Assembly: GCA_016839765.1 (NCBI GenBank)
Contig: JAEOTP010000049.1
Span: 1-57,176 of the forward strand
DNA from: Promethearchaeota archaeon
Lineage (GTDB): Archaea > Asgardarchaeota > Lokiarchaeia > Sigyniarchaeales > SOKP01
Direction of reading: 5' to 3'
Length of the DNA: 57,176 nucleotides
Notes under the pieces: model-generated
Seen by the model: only the letters and a program-made list of their open reading frames with translations
What the model was told of the DNA's origin: nothing
Databases searched by the model: none
Shown: piece by piece, positions 25,065 to 33,936 of the stretch
How positions within the stretch are numbered: position 1 is the first letter of the stretch
Layout: each line of letters starts with the position of its first letter
Translations under genes and position numbers: made by a program

Positions 25065-25853
25065 TTAAACAACAATATCATACTGCTTTTCAATTATTTC
25101 ACCGTCTATATCCACAGAACGTAAAAGTTTTCCACTTCTTATAGCCATAATCCTTATTAATCTCGAATCTTTTATATCTTTTGGAAGTTCTATGTCTTTA
25201 ATTTTGTAGTTGTTTGAAATTATAATTGCCTTCCATTTTTCAGGAAGCTCAGACTTAAAGTCTGGGAGAGTTTGTTCTATAACCGTATTTAAATTTTGAT
25301 TGGTATTATTTATATAACCTGTACTAAATTGAATTCTTTTATTAACATCATCCTCTCCTACTTTTTTCTTTGAGGGTTGGGGAATGTTTTTTTTGGTTGT
25401 AACTTTACAATTAGGATTTATATTAAACGATATTAAAAAATAACTATTCTTTCTAAGAGCTTCAATGGTTTCTAATAAAGATTCTTGTTTGATTTTATCA
25501 TTAACCTCAGTTGTATAATTTTTTGTTTGCCCAGTCGACCTCTTTAAATCCCAATTTAATCCCAAATTAGATAATAATTCACTAATATCGTTTGCTGTAA
25601 CTAGTTTACCTTTTATTTCAATGTCTTGATTTAACTTAGATATTGATCTAGTAACCAGTTCTAAAATCAAATCCTCATATTCATGAGATCCTTTTAGTGT
25701 AATTTTTGCGCTAGTTTTTGAAATCTTTAATGCTGGACCTATAAAGAAACCTCTCGAATACCTATAAAAATGACGGTGGACGTTCATGTAATTCTTGGCA
25801 GGTTCGGATAAAATAGGTGATTCAATTAATTGTTTTATAAAATGCATTTTCAA
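25065..25853 (-). CDS. conserved hypothetical protein upstream of tfe
   Basis: 262 residues, no membrane segment or signal peptide. The N-terminal 130 residues look like an alpha-beta domain (FFIGPALKISKTSAKITLKG, EYEDLILELVTRSISKL, ISELLSNLGLNWDLKRST). After a low-complexity middle (about 170-200) a second beta-rich part follows (KWKAIIISNNYKIKDIELP, SRLIRIMAIRSGKLLRSVDI). I recognise no family. It is upstream of tfe on the same strand, 56 nt apart, and may be co-transcribed. Confidence 0.55.
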   Translation of the reverse strand: MKMHFIKQLIESPILSEPAKNYMNVHRHFYRYSRGFFIGPALKISKTSAKITLKGSHEYEDLILELVTRSISKLNQDIEIKGKLVTANDISELLSNLGLNWDLKRSTGQTKNYTTEVNDKIKQESLLETIEALRKNSYFLISFNINPNCKVTTKKNIPQPSKKKVGEDDVNKRIQFSTGYINNTNQNLNTVIEQTLPDFKSELPEKWKAIIISNNYKIKDIELPKDIKDSRLIRIMAIRSGKLLRSVDIDGEIIEKQYDIVV

Positions 25854-26008
25854 ATCTTGTTATGGTATTGATTATCTAATATTAATCTTATATTAAATTT
25901 TAAGGTTAATATTCAAAATCTTATTTAATTAGAGAACATTAAATCGAAATCTTGAAAAAATTAAAAAAAAAAGAAAAATTTGATATAGTAAATTTATAAA
26001 TATTTTTA

Positions 26009-26245
26009 ATGATACTAATGCTTTATACATTTTTTATACTCAATCAGTTTGAAGTGCTTTCATTACCATTATGGATTTTAGCATGGACTTTTCTTATAAT
26101 TGGATTAATTGCTTTAACAATCTTAATAGTATATACGAAATATGGCAGGGAAATATCAATTAAGCTTTCAATAATCGCAGTTATTATCGCAGCTGCATTT
26201 TTAGGTTTTGCTACTCATTTCTTTCTCCTCAATTTTGGAATTTAA
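26009..26245 (+). CDS. small two-helix membrane protein, hypothetical
   Basis: 78 residues dominated by two hydrophobic stretches (LPLWILAWTFLIIGLIALTI and SIIAVIIAAAFLGFATHFFL) joined by a short polar loop TKYGREIS. Not recognised as a family. It is followed on the same strand by another membrane protein at 26410. Confidence 0.5.
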   Translation: MILMLYTFFILNQFEVLSLPLWILAWTFLIIGLIALTILIVYTKYGREISIKLSIIAVIIAAAFLGFATHFFLLNFGI

Positions 26246-26409
26246 ATATCAGTAAATAGTATCTTTCCTTATTTTTTTGAAAAATTCGCTAATCTATCGA
26301 AAAATTATTTTTAAAAAAATCTCTAAAATATTTTGTTAATATTTAAAAAAGAAGAAAGCTATTCTTCTCTTAATCTAAATATAACTTAAATCAATTGTGA
26401 GCAAATAAA

Positions 26410-26847
26410 ATGTTATTTCAAGAATTTGATACATTAATTTTTATAGTAGGGTTGATTTTAGCAACAATAGTCGTCGCTTTGATAATGTATATCGCAGTAC
26501 TTGTCGTTGTTTCTAAAACTAAAGCCTCTGATAAGAAATTTTTGATTCTGCTTTTAGCTTTTATAGGTGTTTTAGTTATACCGATAATAGTCAATGCAAT
26601 AATGTATGTTTTAAATATTATTGGAGATGGCATTGCAGCAATTAGAAATGCAATTGATGGTGGAGGTCGAAACTTTCTAGTAAATTTCGGTCCAATTATT
26701 TTCTTTTTGCTACTTTTAGTTTTAACAAAATTTTTACTTGATGTAACTTGGGACCATGCATTATGGATTTCATTGTTAACACTATTTATCCTGTATATTA
26801 TATACTCTATAGTGCCAGAATTATACGAACTTGTTCCATTCGGGTAA
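26410..26847 (+). CDS. four-helix membrane protein, hypothetical
   Basis: 145 residues with four hydrophobic segments at about 7-33, 44-66, 92-110 and 117-138, and a polar loop with GDGIAAIRNAIDGGGRN between the second and third. No motif or family recognised. It converges on rpoB, whose stop is 100 nt away, in the place where rpoA genes would usually be found. Confidence 0.55.
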   Translation: MLFQEFDTLIFIVGLILATIVVALIMYIAVLVVVSKTKASDKKFLILLLAFIGVLVIPIIVNAIMYVLNIIGDGIAAIRNAIDGGGRNFLVNFGPIIFFLLLLVLTKFLLDVTWDHALWISLLTLFILYIIYSIVPELYELVPFG

Positions 26848-26947
26848 ATAGCTTTTTGAATAAAAAAGATAAGCCATTAAAAAATTAATAATAATTTTTT
26901 TTAATTTTGAAAAAATAATAATCTAAGATTAATAAAATAAAAAGAAA

Positions 26948-29900
26948 TTAGATCTTTTCCTTTAATTTAAGTCTGGGAGCTAAGCCTAAACTCATCATTT
27001 CTTGGAGAAGTAATTTAAAAGCATATGAGCAAACAACTTTTGAAATAATAGTGCCTTCACCACATACTGGACAATAACGCTTATCCCTATTTCTATCATA
27101 AACTGCTAATAAGCCACACTTTTCACAGACTAAAATAACTGTTTTATCAGATTCATCTAACAATCTTTCTTTCAATAATAAGGCTGATCCATGACCGACT
27201 AAACAATCACGTTCCATTTCTCCAAAACGAAGTCCTCCCTCACGTGCACGTCCTTCTGTTGGTTGTCTTGTCAGAATCTGTACTGGACCTCTTGCTCTCG
27301 CATGTAATTTATCTGCAACTAGATGATATAATTTTTGGTAATATATAGGGGCACAATAAATACCTGCCTCATACTTTTCACCTGTGATTCCGTTATACAT
27401 AACTTCTCTTCCGTTGAATTCAAATCCTGCTTCTACTAACTGTTCTTGGAGCTTGGTGATTTCTTTCCATTCAAAAGCGGTTGCATCGCCGAGTTTACCA
27501 GTAGTACAAGCTATTTTTCCACTAATTCCCTCAAATAATTGTCCTAAAGTCATTCTGGATGGCATAGCATGAGGATTTACAATTATATCCGGTATTACCC
27601 CCGATGAGGTAAATGGCATATCCTCTTGAGGCTGAACTAATCCCAGAACTCCTTTTTGACCATGACGAGAAGAGAATTTATCTCCTAACTCTGGAATTCG
27701 TAAATCTCTTACTTTTATCTTAACCAATTTATTACCATCTACAGTTTCTGAAATTATGACAGTATCTACAATACCTTTTTCATTGTGTCTCATATTTTTG
27801 GATGTTTCTCGTCTATTAGGTTGCATTAATTCAAATTCTTCATATGACTTTATAAATCTTGGCGGAGATGTCCTCCCGATTAAAACATCTCCTCCATTAA
27901 CGGCAGTTTCAGGTTCTATAATACCATCATCTTCAGATAACAATCTATAAGACTCAGCAGATTTAAATCCTCTTACTCCTCTTTCTGGGATTTCAAATTT
28001 ATCAATCTCTCCTCCAGGATATTTTCTTTCTTCTGCATCATAAGTTCTAAAAAAGTGACTTCTGGCAAGACCACGATTTATTGAAGCTTTATTAATAATT
28101 ATTGCATCCTCAATATTGAAACCTTCATAACTCATCATTGCAATAATGAAATTTTGTCCCGCTGGTCGTTTGTTGATTCCAATAATTTCCATTGGACTTG
28201 TTTTTACTAGAGGTTGTTGTGGATAATGTAGAGTATGACCTCTCGTATCAAGTCTTAAATGCATATTTGCTGCAAACAACCCTAATGCTTGTTTTACCAT
28301 TCCAGCCTCATAAGTGTTTCTAGGAGATTGATTGTGTTCAGGAAATGGAATTATTGAAGCACAAATTCCTAAAATAGCTGCTGGCGAAATCTCCATATGA
28401 GTATGTTCAGCATTTAAATCATTTTCAAACATTGCTATATAAGCATTTTCCTCTTCTTCAGCATCTAAATATTCTATTACTCCTTTCTGGATTAAATCTG
28501 ACCATGAATATTTATTTTGCTTTAATTTCTCAATATCTTCTTTTAAAATAAGCAATTGTTTATTTTTAATTACAAATAATGGTCTAGTTGCTCTTCCAGC
28601 ATCACAGTTTATTTGTATTTCTCTTGAATCATGATAATATCCAATATTTACATGTTGACCTATTTCTCCCTTTCTCCTTTTTTCTCTAAGCTGATGGATG
28701 AAAGGATTATGTTTTTGGTGAATGCCAACCAATTTTCCATTCAGAAAAACTTTCGTCTTCACACCCTTAACATTTTTAACTTCATTTATAGGAATTACTC
28801 CCAAATCAATTAGAATATTTTCAATTATTCGTTCATCAGCTCCAACTGAAATAATTGATGCTAATCCAAGATTTTTTACCAAACCACAGTTTGGTCCCTC
28901 TGGAGTTTCTGCAGGACAAATTTTCCCCCATTGCGTAGGATGTAAATCTCTGGCTTCAAAATGAGGTTGACTTCTACTTAATGGAGATATTACCCTTCTT
29001 AAATGACTTAATGTACCAACATGATTTGTTCTATTTAATAATTGACTAACTCCTGCCTTACCACCAACCCAATTCCCTGTTGCTAAAGCATGTCTTATTC
29101 TTTCTGTGATAACATCAGCTCTTACAGCTGTTTTTATATTGGGTGCCCTTCCTCTAACGGCAGTTCTTTCTAATTGATATTTAATGTCTTTTACTAGATT
29201 TAAAAATGCAACTCTAAATAAGGAAGTAAATAACTCTCCAGCCAATTTTAATCTTTTGTTAGCATAATGATCCTTATCATCTGGTTCTCTCAATCCTAAA
29301 GCAAGCTCCATAACCTTTTGTGCCATTTGCCCCAAATAATAAGCTTTCTTTATCCTATCCTCTTCTGAATTACCAATATGAGGTAAAAGATATCTGTCTA
29401 ATACTTGAAGTGCTCGACGAATACGATAATCTTTTGTTTGACCTATTGCAACTCTTTTTCCAATATAATCAAGAGCATTTTGTTGTGATTTTTCGGCATC
29501 CTTTAGTACTTGTATTTCAGAGGCTACATCTATAACAGGGATTAATTCTTTTTGAATCTCTTCATTTTCAGAAATAGCTTCAAATATTTCTCTATCTGAA
29601 TGCAATCCTAATGAACGCATGAGAATTGCTAAAGGAATTTTACCTGGAACAGAAGGAAATGACACTCTTAAATTACCGTCTTTTTTCCTTTCAATTGTTA
29701 CTGGAGCTCGGAAGCCACTTCTAGTTGAAAATACCTTTGCTTGATGAGTTGCACTTGAACTCCTACTGGCTTCCTCTGCAAGGATTCTGTTTGGAGCTAG
29801 GTCTTCCTGTGTAACGAGAACTCGCTCAGTTCCATTTATTATGAAGTAGCCTCCTGGATCTAAAGGATCCTCACCCCGATTTATTAATTCTTGCTCGGAT

Positions 29901-30325
29901 AAATTTTCTAAAGGGCATCGACTGCTTTTTAACATAATAGGGATTTTTCCTATATAAATTTCTAACGTTTCTTCAGCCTCTTCCCTTTGAGTACGCTCAT
30001 CAATAGTTATTGGTGTCATTTCTAAAGTAATGTCGGCAGCATAACTCAATTCCCTAATTCTAGCTTCGATTGGAGTTATTTCCATTGTTGCTCCATCAGC
30101 TTCTCTTACTTTTGGGACCCCTACTTTAATTTTACCAAACTTTATCTTAAATCCTGGGATATCAGGTATTACTTCTCCTGATTCATCAACGATTTCTTGC
30201 ATTTCAAGTTCAATAAAGTTATTATATGAGTCTAAATGTTGACGAACCAAACCCTTTTCGTCAAATAAGCTTTTTAAAACAACCCATTTATCGCTATTAG
30301 ATAAATTATCAGAACTCAATTTCAT
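26948..30325 (-). CDS. rpoB: DNA-directed RNA polymerase subunit B (Rpo2, unsplit)
   Basis: 1125 residues, the complete second-largest subunit in one chain (not the B'/B'' split seen in many methanogens). Landmarks: TERVLVTQEDLAPNR near residue 165, HPTQWGKICPAETPEGPNCG near 465, the catalytic-region GDKFSSRHGQKG near 915, and the C-terminal zinc finger CEKCGLL...CPVCG near 1080. It follows rpoH directly (34 nt), the normal archaeal order, but no rpoA1/rpoA2 follows; instead small membrane protein genes run in the opposite direction. Confidence 0.97.
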   Translation of the reverse strand: MKLSSDNLSNSDKWVVLKSLFDEKGLVRQHLDSYNNFIELEMQEIVDESGEVIPDIPGFKIKFGKIKVGVPKVREADGATMEITPIEARIRELSYAADITLEMTPITIDERTQREEAEETLEIYIGKIPIMLKSSRCPLENLSEQELINRGEDPLDPGGYFIINGTERVLVTQEDLAPNRILAEEASRSSSATHQAKVFSTRSGFRAPVTIERKKDGNLRVSFPSVPGKIPLAILMRSLGLHSDREIFEAISENEEIQKELIPVIDVASEIQVLKDAEKSQQNALDYIGKRVAIGQTKDYRIRRALQVLDRYLLPHIGNSEEDRIKKAYYLGQMAQKVMELALGLREPDDKDHYANKRLKLAGELFTSLFRVAFLNLVKDIKYQLERTAVRGRAPNIKTAVRADVITERIRHALATGNWVGGKAGVSQLLNRTNHVGTLSHLRRVISPLSRSQPHFEARDLHPTQWGKICPAETPEGPNCGLVKNLGLASIISVGADERIIENILIDLGVIPINEVKNVKGVKTKVFLNGKLVGIHQKHNPFIHQLREKRRKGEIGQHVNIGYYHDSREIQINCDAGRATRPLFVIKNKQLLILKEDIEKLKQNKYSWSDLIQKGVIEYLDAEEEENAYIAMFENDLNAEHTHMEISPAAILGICASIIPFPEHNQSPRNTYEAGMVKQALGLFAANMHLRLDTRGHTLHYPQQPLVKTSPMEIIGINKRPAGQNFIIAMMSYEGFNIEDAIIINKASINRGLARSHFFRTYDAEERKYPGGEIDKFEIPERGVRGFKSAESYRLLSEDDGIIEPETAVNGGDVLIGRTSPPRFIKSYEEFELMQPNRRETSKNMRHNEKGIVDTVIISETVDGNKLVKIKVRDLRIPELGDKFSSRHGQKGVLGLVQPQEDMPFTSSGVIPDIIVNPHAMPSRMTLGQLFEGISGKIACTTGKLGDATAFEWKEITKLQEQLVEAGFEFNGREVMYNGITGEKYEAGIYCAPIYYQKLYHLVADKLHARARGPVQILTRQPTEGRAREGGLRFGEMERDCLVGHGSALLLKERLLDESDKTVILVCEKCGLLAVYDRNRDKRYCPVCGEGTIISKVVCSYAFKLLLQEMMSLGLAPRLKLKEKI

Positions 30326-30359
30326 ATAAACCTATAAATTATTTTTATTAAAATGGTAA

Positions 30360-30617
30360 TTAGACTTTTTCTTTTGTAATATATCTGTAATAATTTACGA
30401 ACTTTACAGTTGTATGAGAATCTCTTATAATTTTAACTATATCTCCTTCTTTTGCTCCAACAGCAATGGCGACTGGATCCTTTTCAGACATTTGAGGTAA
30501 ATCAATTACGCTGATCTTAAATTTTTCTAGTAGTTTTTGTGATTCCTCTTTAGTTAAAAGGTGGTGCTTAGGTACCAACTCATGAAGTAAGACATCTATT
30601 TTACGTTTTTTTGTCAA
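30360..30617 (-). CDS. rpoH: DNA-directed RNA polymerase subunit H (Rpo5)
   Basis: 85 residues. Matches the archaeal Rpo5/eukaryotic RPB5 C-terminal assembly domain: HELVPKHHLLTKEESQKLLE, LPQMSEKDPVAIAVGAKEGD and VKFVNYYRYI. Located 34 nt upstream of rpoB, the conserved position. Confidence 0.95.
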   Translation of the reverse strand: MTKKRKIDVLLHELVPKHHLLTKEESQKLLEKFKISVIDLPQMSEKDPVAIAVGAKEGDIVKIIRDSHTTVKFVNYYRYITKEKV

Positions 30618-30705
30618 GAAAAAATCCTCTTATCTAATAAATTATTATTAATAAAGTGTAAGATTTCTAAAAAATTTTACTATTTACATCTGTATCATTT
30701 TAAGA

Positions 30706-31350
30706 TTAATTTTTTTGGGTTATTTTTTGTTTATAAGTGAAAATCCAATATCCGCTTTTTTTGCATATAATTTCGATATTTTCCTCTGAGAATTTATTTT
30801 TTAAATAGTTAGAAATAAATTCTGCTCCCATTTTTCTTTTAATTACAAATTGAAATAGTCCATTTGGCTTTAAATATAAAGGAATCTCATCAAAAAGATC
30901 TAAAAATTCTTTTCTTCCTTTTCTTAACGGGGGATTCATATAAATTCCATCAAAAATTATGTTTTTATTTTTTATTGGTTCAAAATAATTTCCACTCAAA
31001 GCAAAAACGCGACTTTTACTTTCTGGTAAATTTATCTTAATATTTTCTTTTGCACACCAAATTGCTCTTTTATTTATATCAATTAAATAGACAGTACTCT
31101 TAGGAGATTCATAGGCTAACACTATTCCAATAACTCCATACCCACAACCCAGATCTATAATAGTCCTTGATTTTGGAGGTATTAACATATTTTCTACTAG
31201 TATTTTTGTACCTAAATCCAATTTTTTATAAGCAAATACTCCTGTAATTGTTTTAAAAATAAATAAATGGCGCCTTAAACTTACTGAGAGAGATTGAAAT
31301 TTAACTCTGGCATCGGGGAATGGGCTATAATAATGCTTATTATTATACAT
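30706..31350 (-). CDS. class I SAM-dependent methyltransferase (RsmC/MTS type)
   Basis: 214 residues. SAM-binding motif I is IIDLGCGYGVIGIVLA (about 64-79), an acidic residue ends the second strand (VYLIDINKRAIWCA), and the catalytic loop is MNPPLRKG (about 138). The NPPL motif with this spacing marks base N-methyltransferases of the RsmC/small MTS family acting on rRNA or tRNA guanine. It has no N-terminal accessory domain. It is downstream of cbf5 on the same strand, only 17 nt apart, so an RNA-modification operon is likely. Confidence 0.82.
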   Translation of the reverse strand: MYNNKHYYSPFPDARVKFQSLSVSLRRHLFIFKTITGVFAYKKLDLGTKILVENMLIPPKSRTIIDLGCGYGVIGIVLAYESPKSTVYLIDINKRAIWCAKENIKINLPESKSRVFALSGNYFEPIKNKNIIFDGIYMNPPLRKGRKEFLDLFDEIPLYLKPNGLFQFVIKRKMGAEFISNYLKNKFSEENIEIICKKSGYWIFTYKQKITQKN

Positions 31351-31367
31351 AATACTTTAATGAAATC

Positions 31368-32381
31368 TTATTTTCTAGTTTTAGATTCACTCCAGTGAGG
31401 ATAAATACCACGTTCCATAAACACTTTATTAATTTTTACCATTATTCCTGATTTTGATTTGTAAATCTTCATTGCATTCATTTTAGCAATACCAAAACCA
31501 ATTAATTCCTTCTTCAGCGTCATTAAAGCTATTAGAGCGCCTAAATTTATTTTAGCATCGATGTAACATGCTCCTGCGGCAGCAAGATCTGCACCATGAC
31601 ATATTGCATCGACAGCTGTGTCTCTAACATATATCTTAGGAAGGTGAGATACCATTTTTTCCATAGGAGAAATAACACCTCTTAAATAATACTCATCGCC
31701 CTCTTTTTTATATAAAGTAAAAGCATCCTTTATATTTTGTAAGGTAACAAAACTATTATCCTCCTCAAAATTACCTACTCTTGTTCTTCTTAATTCAAGC
31801 ATATGAGCCCCTGAACATAAGGCTTCACCTACATCAAAACATAATTTACGTATATAAGTACCTGCCTCACAGCCAACTCTAAATAGAACATGATTTTTAT
31901 CAACTTCAAGAACTTTATTGTAATATATCTCTCTTATTCTTAATTTTCTTATAACTGAAGATTTTAAAGGAGGGGTTTGATAAATCTTTCCTGTAAAAAT
32001 TTTAAATATTTTTTCAATTTTTTTCTTTGGTTCTGGATTATGCAAATACATGACTCCTATGTATTCTTTACCTGCATCAAGCAATGCTGATAAAACCCGC
32101 GTTGCTTTTCCAAGAGCACAAGGTAATACTCCTGTAACTTTAGGATCTAAAGTTCCACCATGTCCAGCGTTAGATACGTCCAATATTTTACGTACCCAAG
32201 AAACTATCTCATGACTTGTTGGGCCTTTAGGTTTATCTAAATTAATTACCCCATACTGAAGTAAATCTTCAATTTTCCGTTTTTCTGGGTCACAGCCATA
32301 ATTATAATTAGTAGTATCTTGAGATTTTATTAATAACTGCTCAGGTTCATCAGATGGTAACTTTAATTCAGAATATTTCAT
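31368..32381 (-). CDS. cbf5: tRNA/rRNA pseudouridine synthase Cbf5 (dyskerin homologue)
   Basis: 337 residues. Starts with the dyskerin N-terminal extension, then NLDKPKGPTSHEIVSWVRK and the catalytic loop HGGTLDPKVTG with D79. RVGCEAGTYIRKLCFDVG and ELRRTRVGNF are also family-typical. A C-terminal PUA domain is at about 245-325 (LPKIYVRDTAVDAICHGADL). Cbf5 works with Nop10, Gar1 and L7Ae on H/ACA guides and alone on tRNA U55. None of those partners is in the window. Confidence 0.96.
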   Translation of the reverse strand: MKYSELKLPSDEPEQLLIKSQDTTNYNYGCDPEKRKIEDLLQYGVINLDKPKGPTSHEIVSWVRKILDVSNAGHGGTLDPKVTGVLPCALGKATRVLSALLDAGKEYIGVMYLHNPEPKKKIEKIFKIFTGKIYQTPPLKSSVIRKLRIREIYYNKVLEVDKNHVLFRVGCEAGTYIRKLCFDVGEALCSGAHMLELRRTRVGNFEEDNSFVTLQNIKDAFTLYKKEGDEYYLRGVISPMEKMVSHLPKIYVRDTAVDAICHGADLAAAGACYIDAKINLGALIALMTLKKELIGFGIAKMNAMKIYKSKSGIMVKINKVFMERGIYPHWSESKTRK

Positions 32382-32532
32382 CTTAAAATTATTGAAGAGA
32401 ATTTTTTATAAGTAAATTAGGGTATATTTAAATTTTATTTTTATTAATTTAATTTCTCTTGGAAATAACAAAATGTAAAAAGAGGTTCTCTAAACCTTAT
32501 AAATTTGTGATAAGAAAAAACATTAGATAGAA

Positions 32533-32606
32533 CGGGCTATGGGGGATTCGAACCCCCGACCTTCAGGTTAAAAGCCTGCTGCGCTACCTGTCTGCGCTAA
32601 TAGCCC
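32533..32606 (-). tRNA. tRNA-Lys (TTT)
   Basis: On the minus strand: acceptor GGGCTAT/ATAGCCC, D stem GCGC/GCGC, anticodon stem GCAGG/CCTGA (one G-A mismatch at 27-43), loop CTTTTAA with anticodon TTT at 32570-32572, five-nt variable loop AGGTC, T arm GGGGG-TTCGAAT-CCCCC, discriminator G73. No intron and no encoded CCA. Confidence 0.95.
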
Positions 32607-32737
32607 TAACATTAATTATACTAAAGATTAATTATTAAATTTGAAGTGAAATTACAATATAACAAATCTATAATAATATAAAATTTTTTCTGTATTTTTT
32701 TGGATATAATCAAGAATTATTTATAATTAAATTTAAT

Positions 32738-33754
32738 CTACTTAAAATGCTCAAATCCTTGACTTTTTATTTCCAATTTGGTGTCATTCTTTTTAAAATA
32801 TATTTTTTCTTCTGAAATTACTTTTCCTATTTTAAACAACTTTCCCCCTCCTTCATTAGCCTTTTTTTGAGCGGTTTCAATGTTATTAGAGCCAATTGTA
32901 AATATTTGGATAAATTCTTCCCCTCCCTCAAATATCAGTTTTTCTAAAGGAAAATTATACTCTTGTGAGTATAAGAGAGCCTCCTTATGGATTAAATTAT
33001 CATTAAAGTCAATTTCAAAGCCAATATGAGGATTGACTAACATTAAATCTCTTAAGGATTTTGCTAAACCATCTGATGAGTCGATACTTGAAGTCGCTAA
33101 ACTATTATTAGCTAAAATATAGGCTTCCTCACCAGGATCTATTGGTTCCAATACACTAAGTATTGATCTTTTATATTTTGGATATTTTTTTAGATTACCT
33201 TTTTTCCTTACGAGAATATCAAAACCCACACCAGTCAAACCAAATTTACTATTTACAACCAAAATATCCCCTGTGTGTATTCCACTTCTAAATATTATCA
33301 TTGAAGGATCTTTAAAACCAAATACAGTAGGGTTGATAATTAATTCTTTGGTTTTATTAAGATCACCTCCTATATAATCAAGATTCCACTTTTTACAATA
33401 ATCGATTATACCATTCATCAACTCATCAAAAAAATTCATACTCAAAGTGTTTGGTATGCCTAATGAAATAATGATTCCCTTTGGCCTTACACCTTTAACC
33501 ATTAAATCACTAATATTCATAAGAACAGATTTTCGCCCAATCTGACGAAAATTCATTTGTTTTGGAGCATCGGTTGTGGATACAAACATATCTGAATTAA
33601 GAATTAAATTATTTTGAAAATCCAGCTTCTTAAGCGAAAAAAAGAAACTATCATCTTGAATTAATTCTTTACCAGTTTTCTCAAAGATTAAATTATCAAT
33701 AATTTTGATAATTTTTAGTTCTCCAAGATCTCTTATATATTTTTTTTGACTCAT
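32738..33754 (-). CDS. thiL: thiamine-monophosphate kinase-like protein
   Basis: 338 residues of the PurM/ThiL fold. ThiL marks include GELKIIKIIDNL at the N-terminus, an ATP/Mg segment QDDSFFFS, LNSDMFVSTTDAP, IGRKSVLMNISDLMVKGVRP, IGGDLNK and the signature SSIDSSDGLAKSLRD. It phosphorylates thiamine monophosphate to the diphosphate cofactor. No other thiamine genes are nearby, so salvage or dispersed biosynthesis is possible. It lies between two tRNA genes. Confidence 0.88.
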   Translation of the reverse strand: MSQKKYIRDLGELKIIKIIDNLIFEKTGKELIQDDSFFFSLKKLDFQNNLILNSDMFVSTTDAPKQMNFRQIGRKSVLMNISDLMVKGVRPKGIIISLGIPNTLSMNFFDELMNGIIDYCKKWNLDYIGGDLNKTKELIINPTVFGFKDPSMIIFRSGIHTGDILVVNSKFGLTGVGFDILVRKKGNLKKYPKYKRSILSVLEPIDPGEEAYILANNSLATSSIDSSDGLAKSLRDLMLVNPHIGFEIDFNDNLIHKEALLYSQEYNFPLEKLIFEGGEEFIQIFTIGSNNIETAQKKANEGGGKLFKIGKVISEEKIYFKKNDTKLEIKSQGFEHFK

Positions 33755-33805
33755 TAGAAAAATTTTATAATTTTTAAAATTTATATTTAATTAGTTTAAT
33801 ATCTT

Positions 33806-33936
33806 GCCTCTGTGGCTTAGCAGTATAGCGATTATCTTATTATTTCTGATAAGATTGCTAAAGATTCGTAATCTGTAGGTCGGGGGTTCAAATGCAGAGA
33901 AAATCCTTCTCTAAAGAATAATTCCCCCCAGAGGCT
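33806..33936 (+). tRNA. probable tRNA-Thr (CGT) with two inserts (introns)
   Basis: Acceptor GCCTCTG (33806-33812) pairs with CAGAGGC (33929-33935), discriminator T. The gene is 131 nt. T stem GGGGG (33882-33886) and CCCCC (33924-33928) are separated by TTCAAAT plus about 30 nt that contain the hairpin AGAGAA/TTCTCT. A second insert of about 29 nt (33830-33858) holds the hairpin ATCTTAT/ATAAGAT. Removing both leaves a 72-nt cloverleaf: D stem GCT/AGC, anticodon stem AAAGA/TCTGT (one A-G mismatch), loop TTCGTAA, variable AGGTC. Inserts then fall near positions 25/26 and 60/61. The D loop lacks the usual GG. If instead one insert is at 37/38, the anticodon would read TAT but the variable loop would be abnormal. 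Overlaps the stop of the convergent GTPase gene. Confidence 0.62.

Noticed and set aside
33831-33871. Ile-type tRNA with anticodon TAT and a single canonical 37/38 intron
   Set aside because: This reading needs a nine-nt variable loop, whereas the Thr(CGT) model gives a standard five-nt AGGTC as in the nearby tRNA-Lys; not fully excluded.
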